This document shows positions 21,931 to 34,461 of a DNA stretch of 64,000 bases, piece after piece; position 1 is the stretch's first letter; every line of letters starts with the position of its first letter. The position numbers and the translations under genes were made by a program. The stretch is from Lunularia cruciata (taxonomy: Eukaryota > Streptophyta > Marchantiopsida > Lunulariales > Lunulariaceae). Location: NCBI GenBank assembly GCA_948567375.1, contig OX419760.1, forward strand, positions 61,128,911-61,192,910, read 5' to 3'. A model generated the notes under the pieces. The model had not been told where the DNA came from, searched no databases, and saw only the letters and a list, made by a program, of their open reading frames with translations.

Positions 21931-23062
21931 AGTGTACACCTCCCAACTCCAAATGTTGTGCTGATAACGATAGCAAAAGTAGGTCCCATGTCCACCTTGG
22001 GGGCTATGTGTGATGTCTGACTTTGTTGATCCACCATTCTGCAAGTTCCATAGCGTGTGATACACAAAACTCTCTAGTTCACAAACCTCGTAGAAGAACT
22101 CTCTCATTTCTATGAGAGAACCTCTTGCACTAGAACAACCCCAATGTACCTTGATATCCTGACTTAGAGTCCCAAATTCCTAATTATGTTGCAAAATCCA
22201 GAATTAGACTCTCCATGATCATCTCACCCAATTGATTTCCAGTGGCACAACCGGTGTCTTCCTCCGCCGGGGTCAATCCTCGCTTGGTAAACCAGTGCTC
22301 GCTTAAGCCTCAATCCCTCCCTCACCTTTACTTCTTAATGTTAATCACAAGGCACAAAAAGTTTCCTCATTATGGCATGAGAAACTGGACTTGCCTGAGT
22401 GTAAAATCCTCCTGCGCCTTGTACTCTCCCAGATTCCTTCCCGTTGATCTCCCTTGATATTGGCTTCCCTTTGGTGCCACCGGAAATCAAGGTAATTGCT
22501 CTTACTCTGACGTGATCTGCCATCGATAAGTAGAAATGCTTCATATTCTTCTGGCCATCCCTCGATCATTAAACCCAGAGCCTGTGAAATTCGGCACCTG
22601 ACTATTTCCCAGTATTATTGATAACTAACCAAGGCAATAATACCAACTTTACCTCGATGGAACCCCATCCAGCTAACTTTTGATTAACGCTAGATTAACC
22701 TCAGACACCCAAGAGTATACAGTTCTCTTGTGTAATTAAGTGAACTCACGTTCGACTAGGTGCTCATGTTCTCACTTGTGCCCAGACTCTCTATTAATTG
22801 CTCACCCTTTGTTGTTCGATTATTTCCTCACGCTCCGGAAGGATCATTAATCACTGAAATCACTAATCGCTCACTGAGATCACTATCACACTAATCACTT
22901 GCTGTGATCCTACCGTCGCCAAGTCTCCCGGAGTATTGGTCCTCGTCCAAGAAGCCTGCCTGAAGGACGCGACTGAAGTGCAGGGCAGTGCGACTGATAT
23001 ATAGTGTGGTGTTTACTTTGGAAACCCTCATCCAACGAAAAGCAATCTCTTAAGTCATAGAA

Positions 23063-23130
23063 AGAAGACGGCGACCGTGTGTGAAAACAAGAAGGATGGA
23101 AGACCTATCAAACCCGTACAAGGGAAAGAC
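23063..23130 (+). repeat. local repeat, copy 1
   Basis: AGAAGACGGCGACCGTG followed by an AAGGATGGAAGACCTATCAA segment and CCGTACAAGGGAAA. Matches 24081-24155 in reverse and 24355-24478 directly. Confidence 0.65.
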
Positions 23131-23437
23131 ATTGGATGTAAACTGGGCCTAAGTCACGAAGTCATAGAAAGTCGAGTTTTTCGTTCAATAGATGAAACAT
23201 CCTTGTTCAAACTTAACTTCACGCACCTCTACCACTCTCTGCTATCCTCGTCGGATTATCGCATTCCGATGTAGGGAAATTTTAAGCCATGGAGTGTTGT
23301 TCGGGGCACTGTGATACACAGTGTGAGATAATCTCCAAAGCATCTTTGATCTCTAAGGTGCATGTTGAAGTGGCCGGTGCTTTTGCTTTTAGACTAAAAA
23401 CATTTTTCGAGATCAATTTGATAGACCTAGGACCGTA

Positions 23438-23500
23438 CGTCTGTTGGCGGTGGATTGCTTAAGCAGATACTGTACGCCACTCAGTAATCCACCATAGACG
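23438..23500. repeat. 63-bp hairpin
   Basis: GGTGGATT (23449-23456) pairs with AATCCACC (23486-23493), and CGTCT (23438-23442) pairs with AGACG (23496-23500), leaving small internal bulges and a loop of about 29 bases. No RNA family is recognised. Confidence 0.55.
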
Positions 23501-24080
23501 GCATCCCCTGGTGGAATCTTAGCCTATTGATTCAGGAAATAATCCACAAATTCCATGTATTCAGGAAAGAAAAGTGTAAACGTTTCTTCTCATTCTCATT
23601 TCTGGTCGTTTCCTCTCACTGCGGTACTTGTGCACTTTCTTCTCCTCCTTGTGCACTTCTGCGCATGTGTTTGGAGGTCCACTTGACATGGTATCGGCGT
23701 GCAGTTTCATCTAAGGTCCACTTGATGTCTTGTTCTGTTCCGATCTTCATCTGACATATTAGCTCACCGAAGTTAGATGTTGATCGTATGCCATCGTACA
23801 CTGTACCGTATTAACTTCCTCTGCATATGGTTATTCTATCTGTGAGTGAACTCTGACAAACCGGTTCTTACCTTGATTTCTCGCATTTTCTACATTGTTT
23901 AATGGATACATCAGTTAAGGAGAACACTTGAAGACTGACTGTTTTCGGAGAAGGAAGGTTGGAGGTGGGAATTGGGCAAGAACAACTTAAAACAACTGTT
24001 TCACTCTGTATTCAGTTTTTCTCTCATGCTGGAAGCTGCGCTCATCACTGAAGTTCTTTAGTACATCTTGGTAAGAATGG

Positions 24081-24155
24081 GTCTCTTTTGTTTCTCCCTT
24101 GTACGGCTTGATAGGTCTTCCCATCCTCCTTGTGTTCTATGTGGTCGGCTTTTCT
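24081..24155 (-). repeat. local repeat, copy 2 (inverted)
   Basis: Its reverse complement has the GCCGACCACATAG, AAGGAGGATGGGAAGACCTA and GCCGTACAAGGGAGAAACA segments in the same order as 23063-23130. Confidence 0.65.
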
Positions 24156-24354
24156 CTATTTTTAGTACATCTTCCATGTGACTACATGTCCTGGTTTTTG
24201 AATCTCGAGGGCGAGACAACTGTCAACGCATCGTTGTAATCAAATTGGAGCTGCATCGGGCAGCTCACTCCTCGCGCACGCCAGCTTAAACTTCAGCGGG
24301 AGTGCAGTTCCATATTGTATGTCGAGTTGTTGATTCAGTTGACTTCAATTACTC

Positions 24355-24478
24355 CGAGAAGAAGGCGACCGCGTAGAAAACATGAAAGACCTCCATTAGC
24401 GGAAAGGACGACCGCGTAGAAAAAATGAAGGAGGGGAAGACCCCATCCATTAGCCGTACAAGGAGGAAACACAAAAGA
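24355..24478 (+). repeat. local repeat, copies 3 and 4 (tandem)
   Basis: Two partial units in tandem: GAAGGCGACCGCGTAGAAAA (from 24361) and GGACGACCGCGTAGAAAAAA (from about 24406), the second continuing with AAGGAGGGGAAGACC and CCGTACAAGGAGGAAACA. Confidence 0.65.
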
Positions 24479-24950
24479 TAAAAATGAATTTAAAGTCCAA
24501 TAATATCGCGATATGAGAAATCTACCTACTACACCTAAGATATTCAATCAATTTTCCTCACCTCCTGCATATAGTTGACCATGAATATTCCCTTGGAAAG
24601 TCCTTAGAGTCTGACCAGAAGTTGGAGTGCTTTGACTTAATTTCCTTTCCTCGTATCGTCATCATGACGAGAAATCAAGGTTCTGGTCCACTCCGGATTT
24701 CTGCTCCACTTTACGACTTCTACACACTACCGCAGGTACACCGCGTGACATATAGAAATGTAAGAGACGGTCCATTTAGAGGTCCACGTCGAAAGGCCTT
24801 TGATCTAATCTCTCGTGCAAGTTTCACAGGTGACGTCAAAAGGCTGGAATTAAGCAAATCAGTTTTAACGTATATAAGATCTTTCAATTCTGAAATATAA
24901 CTTCAATTGGACGTTCTTGAACAGAAATATGAATGCAATGAAATAGAAAT

Positions 24951-26736
24951 TCCCAGAGTAAGACTTAATAGTACCCCAACTTTGGCACTTGGACTTAATA
25001 GTATCTCAATTTGGCAAAATAATTGTAAAGCATGCGTCACATGGCACCTCTCGGGTCTTATTTAGCAGCAGAAACAACAGTTTGAACTGGCAATGTTCTT
25101 GTCCATGGTTGTAGTTGTTGGAAAATGATTTTGCACAACCAAAAGAAAACATGAGTTTACAAAATATTCGTTGGGGATGGCTTAGTCCATTAAATAATCT
25201 TGTGATACTACATGGTGCTCAAGTTGGTGATTCTAATACTATAAAGACTTGGTGATAGAAGATTGAGAAGATACAAAATAATCTTCTTGTAGATGAACTT
25301 GGTGCAAGAATTCAAATTCTTTATGTTTTGTTATTTGTTGAAATAGTCCTTTTCCCTCTTGAATCTAAAGCCCTGTTTTTGGCTCTCACCTACGTCTTAT
25401 ATGATGAGGTCCATGGACTATGAGAGACTTTCTTACCAAGATCTTTGGTTATACAATTTATTTATTGATTTATTTATTTATTTATACATATAAGATTTTG
25501 CTTGAGTTATAAGGTGAAATATTCCTAATTTATATTGTGAGTTAAAATCTATTGCACTACATGAGATGAAAAAATAGTGGATTTTAATATCTCTATTCAC
25601 TAAATGTTACTTTGAACATTAAGGGCTAAGTCTAAGGTTGAAAAGGAGTACTATATATTTGTTAAGTGCCCTTGTTGTTATATGGAGATCAGAATTAAAC
25701 ATCATATTAGTCTTACAGACTTTCCAATATCTTACAGATTGAAACTTCAATTTTAGAAAAGTACATGATAGAAATTAGTTTACTTTCAATCTATTTAATA
25801 GAAATTGGTAGGTGTCCTAGATTTTTTTCCTAGGTTCATATTGCATATGATTTTTTTGTATTTTATAAAATTTTCAATTTTCAATTTTTTCAATTTTTAT
25901 TTTTATTTTTATTTTTTAAAACTTAAAAATAATCTAAATAATATAATTGAGTAAGTTTTGGAACATAGGTATCGGGATATAGACCTAGGTCAATGTAGGA
26001 AGGTCAAATGCATGCTTATCATTGTAGGTAATCTCAATATATTGTCAAATTAATCAAAGATATAAAGCTAAGGATAATGGTTGTGCCCTAGTTACTGCGT
26101 ATTACTTTTTCAATCAACAAAGTAACTTTCTTTATAAAGTATGGGATATCCATCCATAAGAGATCAATTTTATTAAAAAGTCATCTAAGGAAAGAAAATT
26201 GGAAGAGAAATATGTGCATGTTAAGATCATGTTTGTGGATGATGATGGTTTCTTCTTGATGAATCATATTTACGTAAAATTATATAATCTAATAATAGAC
26301 AATCTACCAATATATTTTATTCAAACCAAAGGATAACACCTTTGGAATGAGTCTTGATAGATCTTTTATGCAATGGAAAATTTATGATACATATTGTTGA
26401 GATTGGTCCATAACAAGTTGCTATGCAAGTAAGCAAGAGACTAGTTTGACTACATGTTATCACTAAAATAAATTAATCTCATCTTGACATAGTGTCTATT
26501 TTTTTTCAAAGATTTTTGTTGTTGTAAAATATGAAGCTTAAAAAACATACTAATCAAAAGGAAACTCAAGATACACATAGAAAGAGGTAATTGACGCAAT
26601 CAATGAGGCAATGACAATGATGTGATAGATACTATGAATCAATGAGATAATGGTAATGTTGGACATGCTTTTTGAGTCAATTGAAAGATCAGATCAGAGC
26701 ACTAGATTGATAAATATATCTGCAAGGTATGAAACC

Positions 26737-26740
<4 letters not shown>
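24951..26740. other. AT-rich DNA, nothing recognised
   Basis: Long T-rich and A-rich runs, for example the TTTTTATTTT series near 25890-25920. A short plus-strand stretch near 25640-25710 (VKCPCCYMEIRIKHH) has a CxxC...H pattern but no extended frame. No gene or RNA can be supported. Confidence 0.3.

Positions 26741-26787
<47 letters not shown>
26741..26787. repeat. (AT)n microsatellite, 47 bp
   Basis: Uninterrupted AT dinucleotides. Frames of repeated Y and I across it are artefacts. Confidence 0.97.
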
Positions 26788-26791
<4 letters not shown>

Positions 26792-28038
26792 AAGGTTCAA
26801 AAAACCCACTTGGCCATGAAAAAGAGTCCAAATGTACCTAGGGGAAAAGTATATTGGTAATAAGCCCCAAAGAAACTAAAGAGAAGGTAGCCTACTCTTA
26901 AATTGTGCGGTACATGTCCTCTAATGGTATGTCTAGTAAGTGGGGAGGGAGGACCCTAGCTATTCTAGATGTGCCTATTGTAGCAGCTCATTGGTGAAAA
27001 CCCAAATCCTAAGCATGTTGTAAAGTGATTGAAACATGGTGTCAGTCACAAGATGTGAGCATGGTTGGAAAGATAGCCAATGCTCCTCTCTTCTACAAAG
27101 AACCTTGTTGGCGAGAATGACCTAACCCTTCGTTTGGGTTATAGGGCACTAAGGGACAAGGGAATTGCGGGATAACCTTTATGCGGCCGGCCTTTCTTTG
27201 AGCTCAAACAAGAATTGTAGAGAGGTTTCTTGTGATGCATGTAATCGTATTGCAGGATCGGGTCTCTTATGAGACACTTAACCTTGGAGATGGTTTGCAG
27301 GTCTGCTATCCTTGTGAGCCCATTGACCTCTTTGGTTGTCACTCTCTCTTGATCAATCCTCAATCCCATAATTGGGACACATGTATTAAGGATTAACAAG
27401 AACACCACATCATACAAGTTTTATGATCATTCATTGATATTGGCAATCACCCATATAGGGATTCAAGAGCAAATGATGGACAAGGTGTTTAGAGTTTATA
27501 TCTCTTGGCTATGGGCTGCCACCTACAATATAGGGTCCTCCTTTGCCTGTAAAGAACACTTTGATATTATTTGATCTTCTTCCTCTAGAGTAAGTCTTCC
27601 TTCTTGCTAGTTAACCCTCAATCTCTATAAATGGCTTATTGATCAACTCATGAGAACTCTTTATAACTAACACCAATCCTATCATAGTAGACTCAGCTCC
27701 CTTATATAGGTGGGTCCTAAAAATAATTTCTACTTTTATCCCAATACTTCTTTTGTGGAAGCCATCTCCTTCAAATGCAACCTCCCATAAATGCCATTTA
27801 GCTCTTAATCCTTGATTCTAATCTAGATTACATTGCCTAATTGCATCAATGCATCACATTTTCATTCATTATCTACCTAAATTTGTCCTATTATCTTACA
27901 TACCTATAGCGATCTTTGCTTGCTCTCTTATTTCTTGTAGAGAGGAATCTTGCACCCAATCTTAGTCCCATCAGAAGAACATGTTGTAATGGGAGTCCTA
28001 TAGTGACTTGCCCATAATGGAAGTCTCACACTCCAATT
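26788..28038 (-). repeat. F repeat, second copy (unclassified)
   Basis: 26925-27115 matches 8205-8400, and the minus-strand frame 27417-27139 (starting MYDVVFLLILNTCVP) corresponds to the LYDVV segment at 8600. I do not recognise the protein. The remainder up to 28038 shows no other feature. Confidence 0.45.
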
Positions 28039-28653
28039 GTAATACCATTAGCTAGACATATTATCTAAAGGTGAAAATTGGCTTGGTAATATTTGGAAGG
28101 ATGTTATATATGATGGTCTAAGTAGATCAGAAAGAGGTGTCACCAAAAGAGTTCTTCTATGATAGAGGCCAAGAGACCAAGAACACCAAGGGCAAGAACA
28201 CCTTGAAAACTTTAGAGCCAATTTTGGAGGCCTAAATGGATGAATTAGAAGAGAAATGAAAGATTCTTCCCCCTTTGAGAGATAAGGTGTTTCCTTCTCC
28301 TTCTTGTTCATCTTGTTGTGAGCTTTCCAACAATACCTCACCCATGTTGTTTTGAGCTTCCTATAGGAAGATTCTCCAAAGATTCCCTTTGGTCAAACTT
28401 GTTTGACCAACCAAATAGGACAAGGATTGACATGTCACCAATCCATGCAGCTAATCTAGGTGGAGCTCATTGACATGTCATCAATTCATAGATATGATCA
28501 AGGGGTGTAATTCACTTTGAGTGGATTTTCTTTGCTATATAATAAAGACAAGGTGCTCCTTTGTGGCATTGGAGTATTGAGAGATGAAACCTTGTGTTTC
28601 TCTTATATTTCTTCTCTTGTCTTTGCCTTGGGGTTTCTCTTATATACACAACA
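28039..28653 (+). repeat. D element 5' LTR, 615 bp
   Basis: Begins TGTAATACCATTAGCTAGAC and ends ATACACAACA, the TG...CA ends of an LTR. A TATATAATAAAG promoter box lies near 28535-28548. It matches the D LTRs at 1-522, 9669-10231 and 39370-39970. Confidence 0.88.
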
Positions 28654-28656
28654 TTA

Positions 28657-28670
28657 TGGTATCAGAGCGG
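28657..28670 (+). other. D element primer-binding site
   Basis: TGGTATCAGAGCGG, complementary to the 3' end of initiator Met-tRNA, three bases after the LTR. Confidence 0.9.
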
Positions 28671-31600
28671 GTGGTTTAATCCATGTGAGTGGATCACCCT
28701 CTTGGAAGAACATGGGCTATTGAGATTGAGTAATTTTTAAGGGAGAAAAAAGTAGTGCAATTGATAAATTAGTGTTATTTTAGAGAGAGGGTGGGATGGA
28801 TGCTCTTGGGGGACAATTTCTTACACTTCACTTTCCATTTTTGAATCCATTCCACATTAAGATTATGTATGTGAGAAAGTGATAGTATATCTTGTTGACC
28901 ATTTTAGAGCAGAGTTCATGGACATAGTAATGAATTTGCCAAACCTATAATTCTACCTATGGTGATATGCAATAGATAGTGGAATTTTACAATTTACATT
29001 CTATTGTGATACAATAGATCTATATACACCAAATCCTCTCCCTTTCAACACTCAAGTAGAAATCCATTATGTAGTTAGACCAAAAATGATGTTAAGGATG
29101 TTGTAGTTTGCAACTTTAGTGAGGAACATAATCAATGAGTGATAACCTCTAAGATCCCAATGGTAGTCCCAATCATTTGTGCCTTCTCTTGAATTATCAT
29201 ATTAACTCTTTATTGAAGTAGGAGTAATGATTGAGTGTTTGCCATGTGTACAAATTATGGAGCCATAGTTGAAAGATCTGATGCAAGGGATGCAAGAGAT
29301 GTTGAATGAGTTTTGAGAGATCACAAAGACAATGGAGGCATTGCAAAGTCAAATACGTACATTCAAGAATGATCATGTAATGCAAGAAGGGGAATCATCC
29401 TAAAAGCTAGTAATAATGGCCAAAGTACTTGGAGAATCACTCATGCCAATGACACCAACCTTGATCAACAATGAAGCTACATTGTTCTTATGGATGAAAA
29501 AGACATGCAACATTGAGCCTTATAAGAGATAGCATTCCATAGGAGTAGTGGAAAATTGGATCTCAAGAATGGATTCCTTGTAGATGGCTTGAAGTCAACT
29601 ACATGTGCTCAGAGGATAGCAAGAATGCTTGGAGGAGGTGATGGGGTATTCTCAACACAACACTATCAAGCTGAAGTACCAAACTTTGGTGGACTGATTC
29701 CAATGGAATTAGGCAACATTTGTTTTCAATACTAAGGAGCATGACCACTTCAAGGAGAATGAGGAGGGGTTGAAGAAAGAAGAGATGGAGCCCCATCAAG
29801 AGAAGTGGCTTGAGAAAAACAACAACATTGTTACAATTGAGGTTGAGTTGGGTACATAACCATCAATTGTCATGCCCACCTTTTTAAAGGCCCTTGGCCT
29901 CCATGTAGGCAAGATTTGAACAACTTGGAGAGACAAATTGAAGAAAAAGATGCTAAAATCACACTGGAAAACAAAGATCCCCAATAAATATACCTCATGG
30001 CTTTACTTGCTCAATAGAGAGAAGTAAAAGTGTGAGGAGGAAGAGGATGAGTGCACAAAGGTTGAGGAAGACAAATGTGCAACTAATTGTTGTAAACGGG
30101 ATATTTGAAAGCAATTAGGTGAGATTATTGATAGACCCTAGAGCAATAGAGAATTTATTGTCTTGATTTGTTGCAATAAGGTTGGAGATGGAACTAGAGA
30201 AGGATGAGAATGAAGAAGTAAAGTTATCTAATGGTCAAACAAAGAGGATTGAGTCATTACCAAGAAAGGTAGCACCCTTTATAAGAGAGTATCAAGAAGA
30301 AATTGAGTGGTAAATGATATGGTTAGCTCATTACAATGTGATATTGAGTATGTCGATAACAAAACACTAAAACCCCATGGTAGAATAAAAAAGAAAATAG
30401 TAAGAACTAGCTAATGGAAGTTCATTGGAGATAGAGTTAGATCACAAATGCAAGAACTGTTTTTGTATATCATAAGGACAATAACAATTGACAAGATAGA
30501 TAGATAGATGTTTCAAGGGTCTATTAAGAGAAGTCCAGAGTCCAAGGTCCAATAAGGATTGAGGATATGTTGTAGAAAGGGTTTATCCAACCCATTGTAT
30601 CACCATATGGGGCTATTGTCTTGTTTGTGAAGAAGGAAGATGGTACCATACACATGTGCATTGACTACTGGGGCCTAAATTAACAAACAATAAAGAATAA
30701 ATACACATTACCTTCCATGGATGACCTATTTGATCAACTCAGTGAGGCAAAACACTTCACCAAACTTGATCTATAGAGCAATTATAACTAAATCAAGATT
30801 GCATACACAAAACTACCTTTGACCAAGGTATGATCACTTTGAGTACCTAGTGATGCCATTTTGCCTGACCAACACACCAACCACTTTCATGAGTTTGATG
30901 AATGACATATTTCATCCATACTTGGATAAGTTTTTTATCATTTTCTTTGATGACATCTTAGTCTATAGCAAGATAATGAAGGAGCACAAGTAACATCTAT
31001 GAGAAGTCATCTAGATTCTATGACAAAACCAATAGTATGCCAAAGTCTCAAAGTGCAAGTTTGGCAAGTCTAAAGTAGATTACTTGGGGTATAGACTTAG
31101 TGTAGAAGGTATCCAAGTGTTAATAGATAAAATAAAGGTCATTCAGAAATGGTGTGCTTTAGAAGATTAGACTCAACTCTAGAGTTTCTTGGGATTGAAT
31201 AGGTTCTATCATCAATTTTTCAAGGATTTCTCCAATGTCATACAACTCTTAATAACACTACTCTACAAGGGAAAGAAGTGGATATGGGGAACTGCACATG
31301 AATTGGCCTTTTAGGAATTGAAAGTTACATTACTATATGCACCAATCTTGAAATGGTATGACCCAAAATGTCCAATCAAGTTGGCTATAAATGCATCAAG
31401 CTTTGCAATAGGAGCAATCATACAATAGGAATGGAATGATAGATAGTACCCAATTGCATATTTCTCTTGAAAGCACTTGCAGATAGAGTATAAGTATCAT
31501 ACCACAAGATGATAAGAGTTGGCTATTGTCCTTGCAACCAAGCATTGGAAGCATTATCTTGGCAAGAAGGCATTTGTAGTGGAAATAGACCACAAACCTC

Positions 31601-32475
31601 TAATCTACCTCAAGACACAAAAAGATCTATCTTGTTGACAGATTCATTGGGAAGAATGGAGACAATGGTTCAACATGACAATCACATATATGGAAGGCAA
31701 GTAGTAACTTGTATATGCATTCAATCAAATGCCTATGGTGAAAATTTTGGTGGTAGAAGTTAAGATGAACCCAAAATTTTGGCCAAAGATTTTTACTACT
31801 ACAAAGACTGACCCATAAATTGTAGGATCTCAATCATCCAAAGGTATAACTAGTAACCAAGGATTCACCTTTCATGATGACAAGTTATGGATTCTAAATG
31901 TTTCAAACCTAAGAACCACTATCCAAGCAAAATATTGTAATTCTTCCATTACAAGTCATGTCAGAGTGGATAAGAACTTAGATGATGTAAAATGCTATTA
32001 TTATTTGCCCAAGATGAGCAAACAATATGATAGAGTACATTTGACGCTACCTAATTTATCAACAAAATAAAGCCTCTAATCAACTTGTTATAGGACTCCT
32101 ACTCCCCTTCCCTACTCCTACACAATGTTGGGAGTAGATAAGTTGGATCTGGTTTATGAATTGCCCAAGACCACCTCAAGTTTTGAATCCATTGTAGTCT
32201 TTGTAGACCAACTCAACAAAATGATTCATGTGTGTTATATGACCAAGGACATGACTGCTCCACAATTAACTCAATTGTATTTAGCTATGGCCTTTTCTCA
32301 CCATGGCTTATCTTGAGTGCTCATCACCAATCAATGCCCTCAATTCACTATTTCGTTTTGGAGAACACTCTATGATATCTTAAATACTAAAGTTGCCATG
32401 TCCATGGCATACCATCCACAAACCAATGGACAGATAGAGTGGGCCAATCACACTATCAAGGATATGCTTTGTGTT
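28671..32475 (+). pseudogene. D gag-pol relic
   Basis: Plus-strand remains: a gag-like region (about 29200-29950), a protease-like region (about 30090-30200), reverse transcriptase with the [16 protein letters not shown] and [13 protein letters not shown] segments (about 30590-30750) and the [10 protein letters not shown] catalytic motif (about 30945), an RNase H region (about 31350-31600), and integrase with VVFVDQLNKMIH (about 32190), QCPQFTISFWR (about 32330) and YHPQTNGQIEWANH (about 32410). The order is that of Ty3/gypsy. It has many interruptions. Confidence 0.85.
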
Positions 32476-34461
32476 GTGCATATATACATTGCTACACAAC
32501 ATACATCGCTGTCAACATCATACACTATAGAAGCATAACTCACACATAAGTCATAAATAGACTCTAAAGTGCCACAATAATCAGATTGTTTACAACTCTC
32601 AAATACACTAAACTCAAATCAGTACTTGAACTGTCACTCTATAAACTGTCAACAACTGGGCACTGATTATACTCAAGCCACACCCACTATAGCTAAAAGA
32701 ATCTGAGTGATGCTCGTCGGCCTTTTTTAACCATAACCAAGAACTTGAAGGCTCAACATCAAAGAAGTGAGCTTTTTGGAGCTGCACTTCAAAAGTATAC
32801 CCTTGGACTCAAGCTAGGTCTGAACCTTAATAGTACCGTTGATGGCACACTCAATGGTGCAAAGTGAGGGTGGGTTCCACCATGAAGTCAGTACCCCAAA
32901 CACAAAATCTGACTGTCAAAAAATAGTCTTTGAGAAACTGCTGAAATAACTCTAACTATTATCACTAGAACTCCAATGTTTGAGCAATCTAGATGTGACT
33001 CTACAAATGGCGTGAGATCTAGTATTTTACTTTGCCTTTCTCTCCCTAGGAACACTTAAAGTGCCTAGTTGTGGAGCTTATGGATCAAAGGTTGTATGTT
33101 AATATATCACTACTAGTCTTAGCACACTTGTTAACCCAACCATCAGAACCCTCTATTCTTGTTTCTAGTATTCCTTCTACCAAGTAGTGTAATAACGGGT
33201 AATCTAACCTGTCATCATAAAACATGCACTCCTAGTTTATTTGTCATCACTACTAGAATTAACAAAGAAAAATACACAACACTCCTAGAAGGAAAGAATC
33301 TTAATGCAATGTCCACACACCAATCCAAGCCAATTGGGTATACAAACAAGCATGCAAGCATGGAGAGGATCCAACCACAAGAATCCAATAACAACTCTCC
33401 ATGCTTTTGGTTGAAATCAACTTCAAAGCCTTCTACCTTGTCCTTGATTTGATTTTAATCTGTCTTCCAAGGTTCTTCCAAGCTGTACTACGACTTCCAA
33501 ACCAATTTGTACTCCAAGTATATTCTGTCTTTTTGAATGGGGAAACTCTATGAAACTCAAATGAAAATAAACTTTTCTCTAGTGTTCTAGTTTAAATGAT
33601 CTCAAACTCAATGAAAAGCTTGTGAAATAAGCTTTCCAATTTTATGAAACAAGCTACAATTTGACTATTAGAACTCCCTTTACAAGCTCTTAAACTTGCC
33701 AATTTTTTGTAATTTCCACCCTAATTGAGGGTTTGCTCATGGTTCTTGGCAATTTTCCTCAAATTTCTAGATCAAAGGTATACATAATCCTTGAAAACAC
33801 TCCAACAGCCTAAAATCTTCAATCCTAGTAAAAAAAGGGTGAATTGATATTCAAATATGATTGAAGATAAAGATAGTCTATTGAGCTTATTATAGTATTT
33901 TCAATAGAACTTTTGCCCTTACCTCTCATTCTCCGTAAACTCAAAGCCAACCAAATTTTTTAAAGTAGCTAACTGTACCTTTTTCTAAATCTTTGCAAAG
34001 TTTGTTAGCCTAATTCAATACCAATCTCTAAATATGAATTAATTTTTCAGCTAGGCTAACTTGTGAGCTCTACAGACCCAAGTATGCTTGATCAAAGACC
34101 ATGAATTCTCTATTTAGGAAAACCACATGAAAATCTGATACAAAGTTGCAAAATTTAATCACCAACAATGCTATAAATTCTAATAAGCTGATTCAAACCA
34201 TAACTTGAGGAATGACCAAAACTCCAAATCTAATCATCATCTCATCTCCAACACATTACTTTCCAAAACTCCAACTTCAATCAACAAGATCTGATTTGAG
34301 ACTAATCTAAAACTTGAATTTCTTATTTTCACACTATAAGCACTTTGTCTACTCTCCAATACCATTGACAGATTATAAAAATATATCATACAACTCTCCA
34401 AATTGTCCAATATGTGCTCCTAAGTATGAATTCTACTCCCTTGATTGAATAGATCATATTG
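32476..34461. other. unassigned insertion-like sequence
   Basis: Begins where the D integrase relic stops and runs to the E1 boundary. AT-rich, no gene recognised; a 97-codon frame at 33159-33452 has no signature. It may be further element-internal sequence of an unknown family. Confidence 0.3.

Larger units (their letters stand above)
21931..24950. other. CpG-richer unassigned DNA right of B1
   Basis: This 3-kb stretch has clearly more CpG (CCGGAGTATTGG, GACGGCGACCG, ACCGCGTAG) than the AT-rich repeat relics around it. It holds a family of local repeats (23063-23130, 24081-24155 inverted, 24355-24478) and a hairpin at 23438-23500. The longest frames (for example 24622-24900, 92 codons; 22345-22569 minus, 74 codons) show no family signature. 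It may be low-copy flanking DNA or an undescribed element; I cannot decide. Confidence 0.4.
28039..32475 (+). mobile_element. D element: Ty3/gypsy retrotransposon, broken
   Basis: A 5' LTR (28039-28653) is followed after three bases by a Met-initiator primer site and then by decayed gag-pol sequence on the same strand, with reverse transcriptase, RNase H and integrase signatures in order. The recognisable coding part ends abruptly near 32475, where unrelated sequence begins. The nearest same-strand D LTR to the right is 39370-39970, which may be the 3' partner separated by later insertions. Broken by many interruptions; old. Confidence 0.82.

Noticed and set aside
12764-21932. B1 as a Tc1/mariner element because of a possible TA duplication
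   Set aside because: The transposase has the DDE_Tnp_4/HARBI1 signatures and the partner gene is Myb/SANT-like; mariner features are absent.
22846-22860. GGAAGGATCATTA, like the 18S rRNA end/ITS1 junction
   Set aside because: Only about 12 bases match; the conserved bases upstream in 18S (GTAGGTGAACCTGC) are absent.
24622-24900. 92-codon plus-strand frame in the CpG-rich island
   Set aside because: No recognisable domain, no splice partners, and no repeat counterpart; cannot be told from chance.
25640-25710. Possible zinc-finger fragment VKCPCCYMEIRIKHH
   Set aside because: A single CxxC...H in a short decayed frame, with no further domain sequence on either side.
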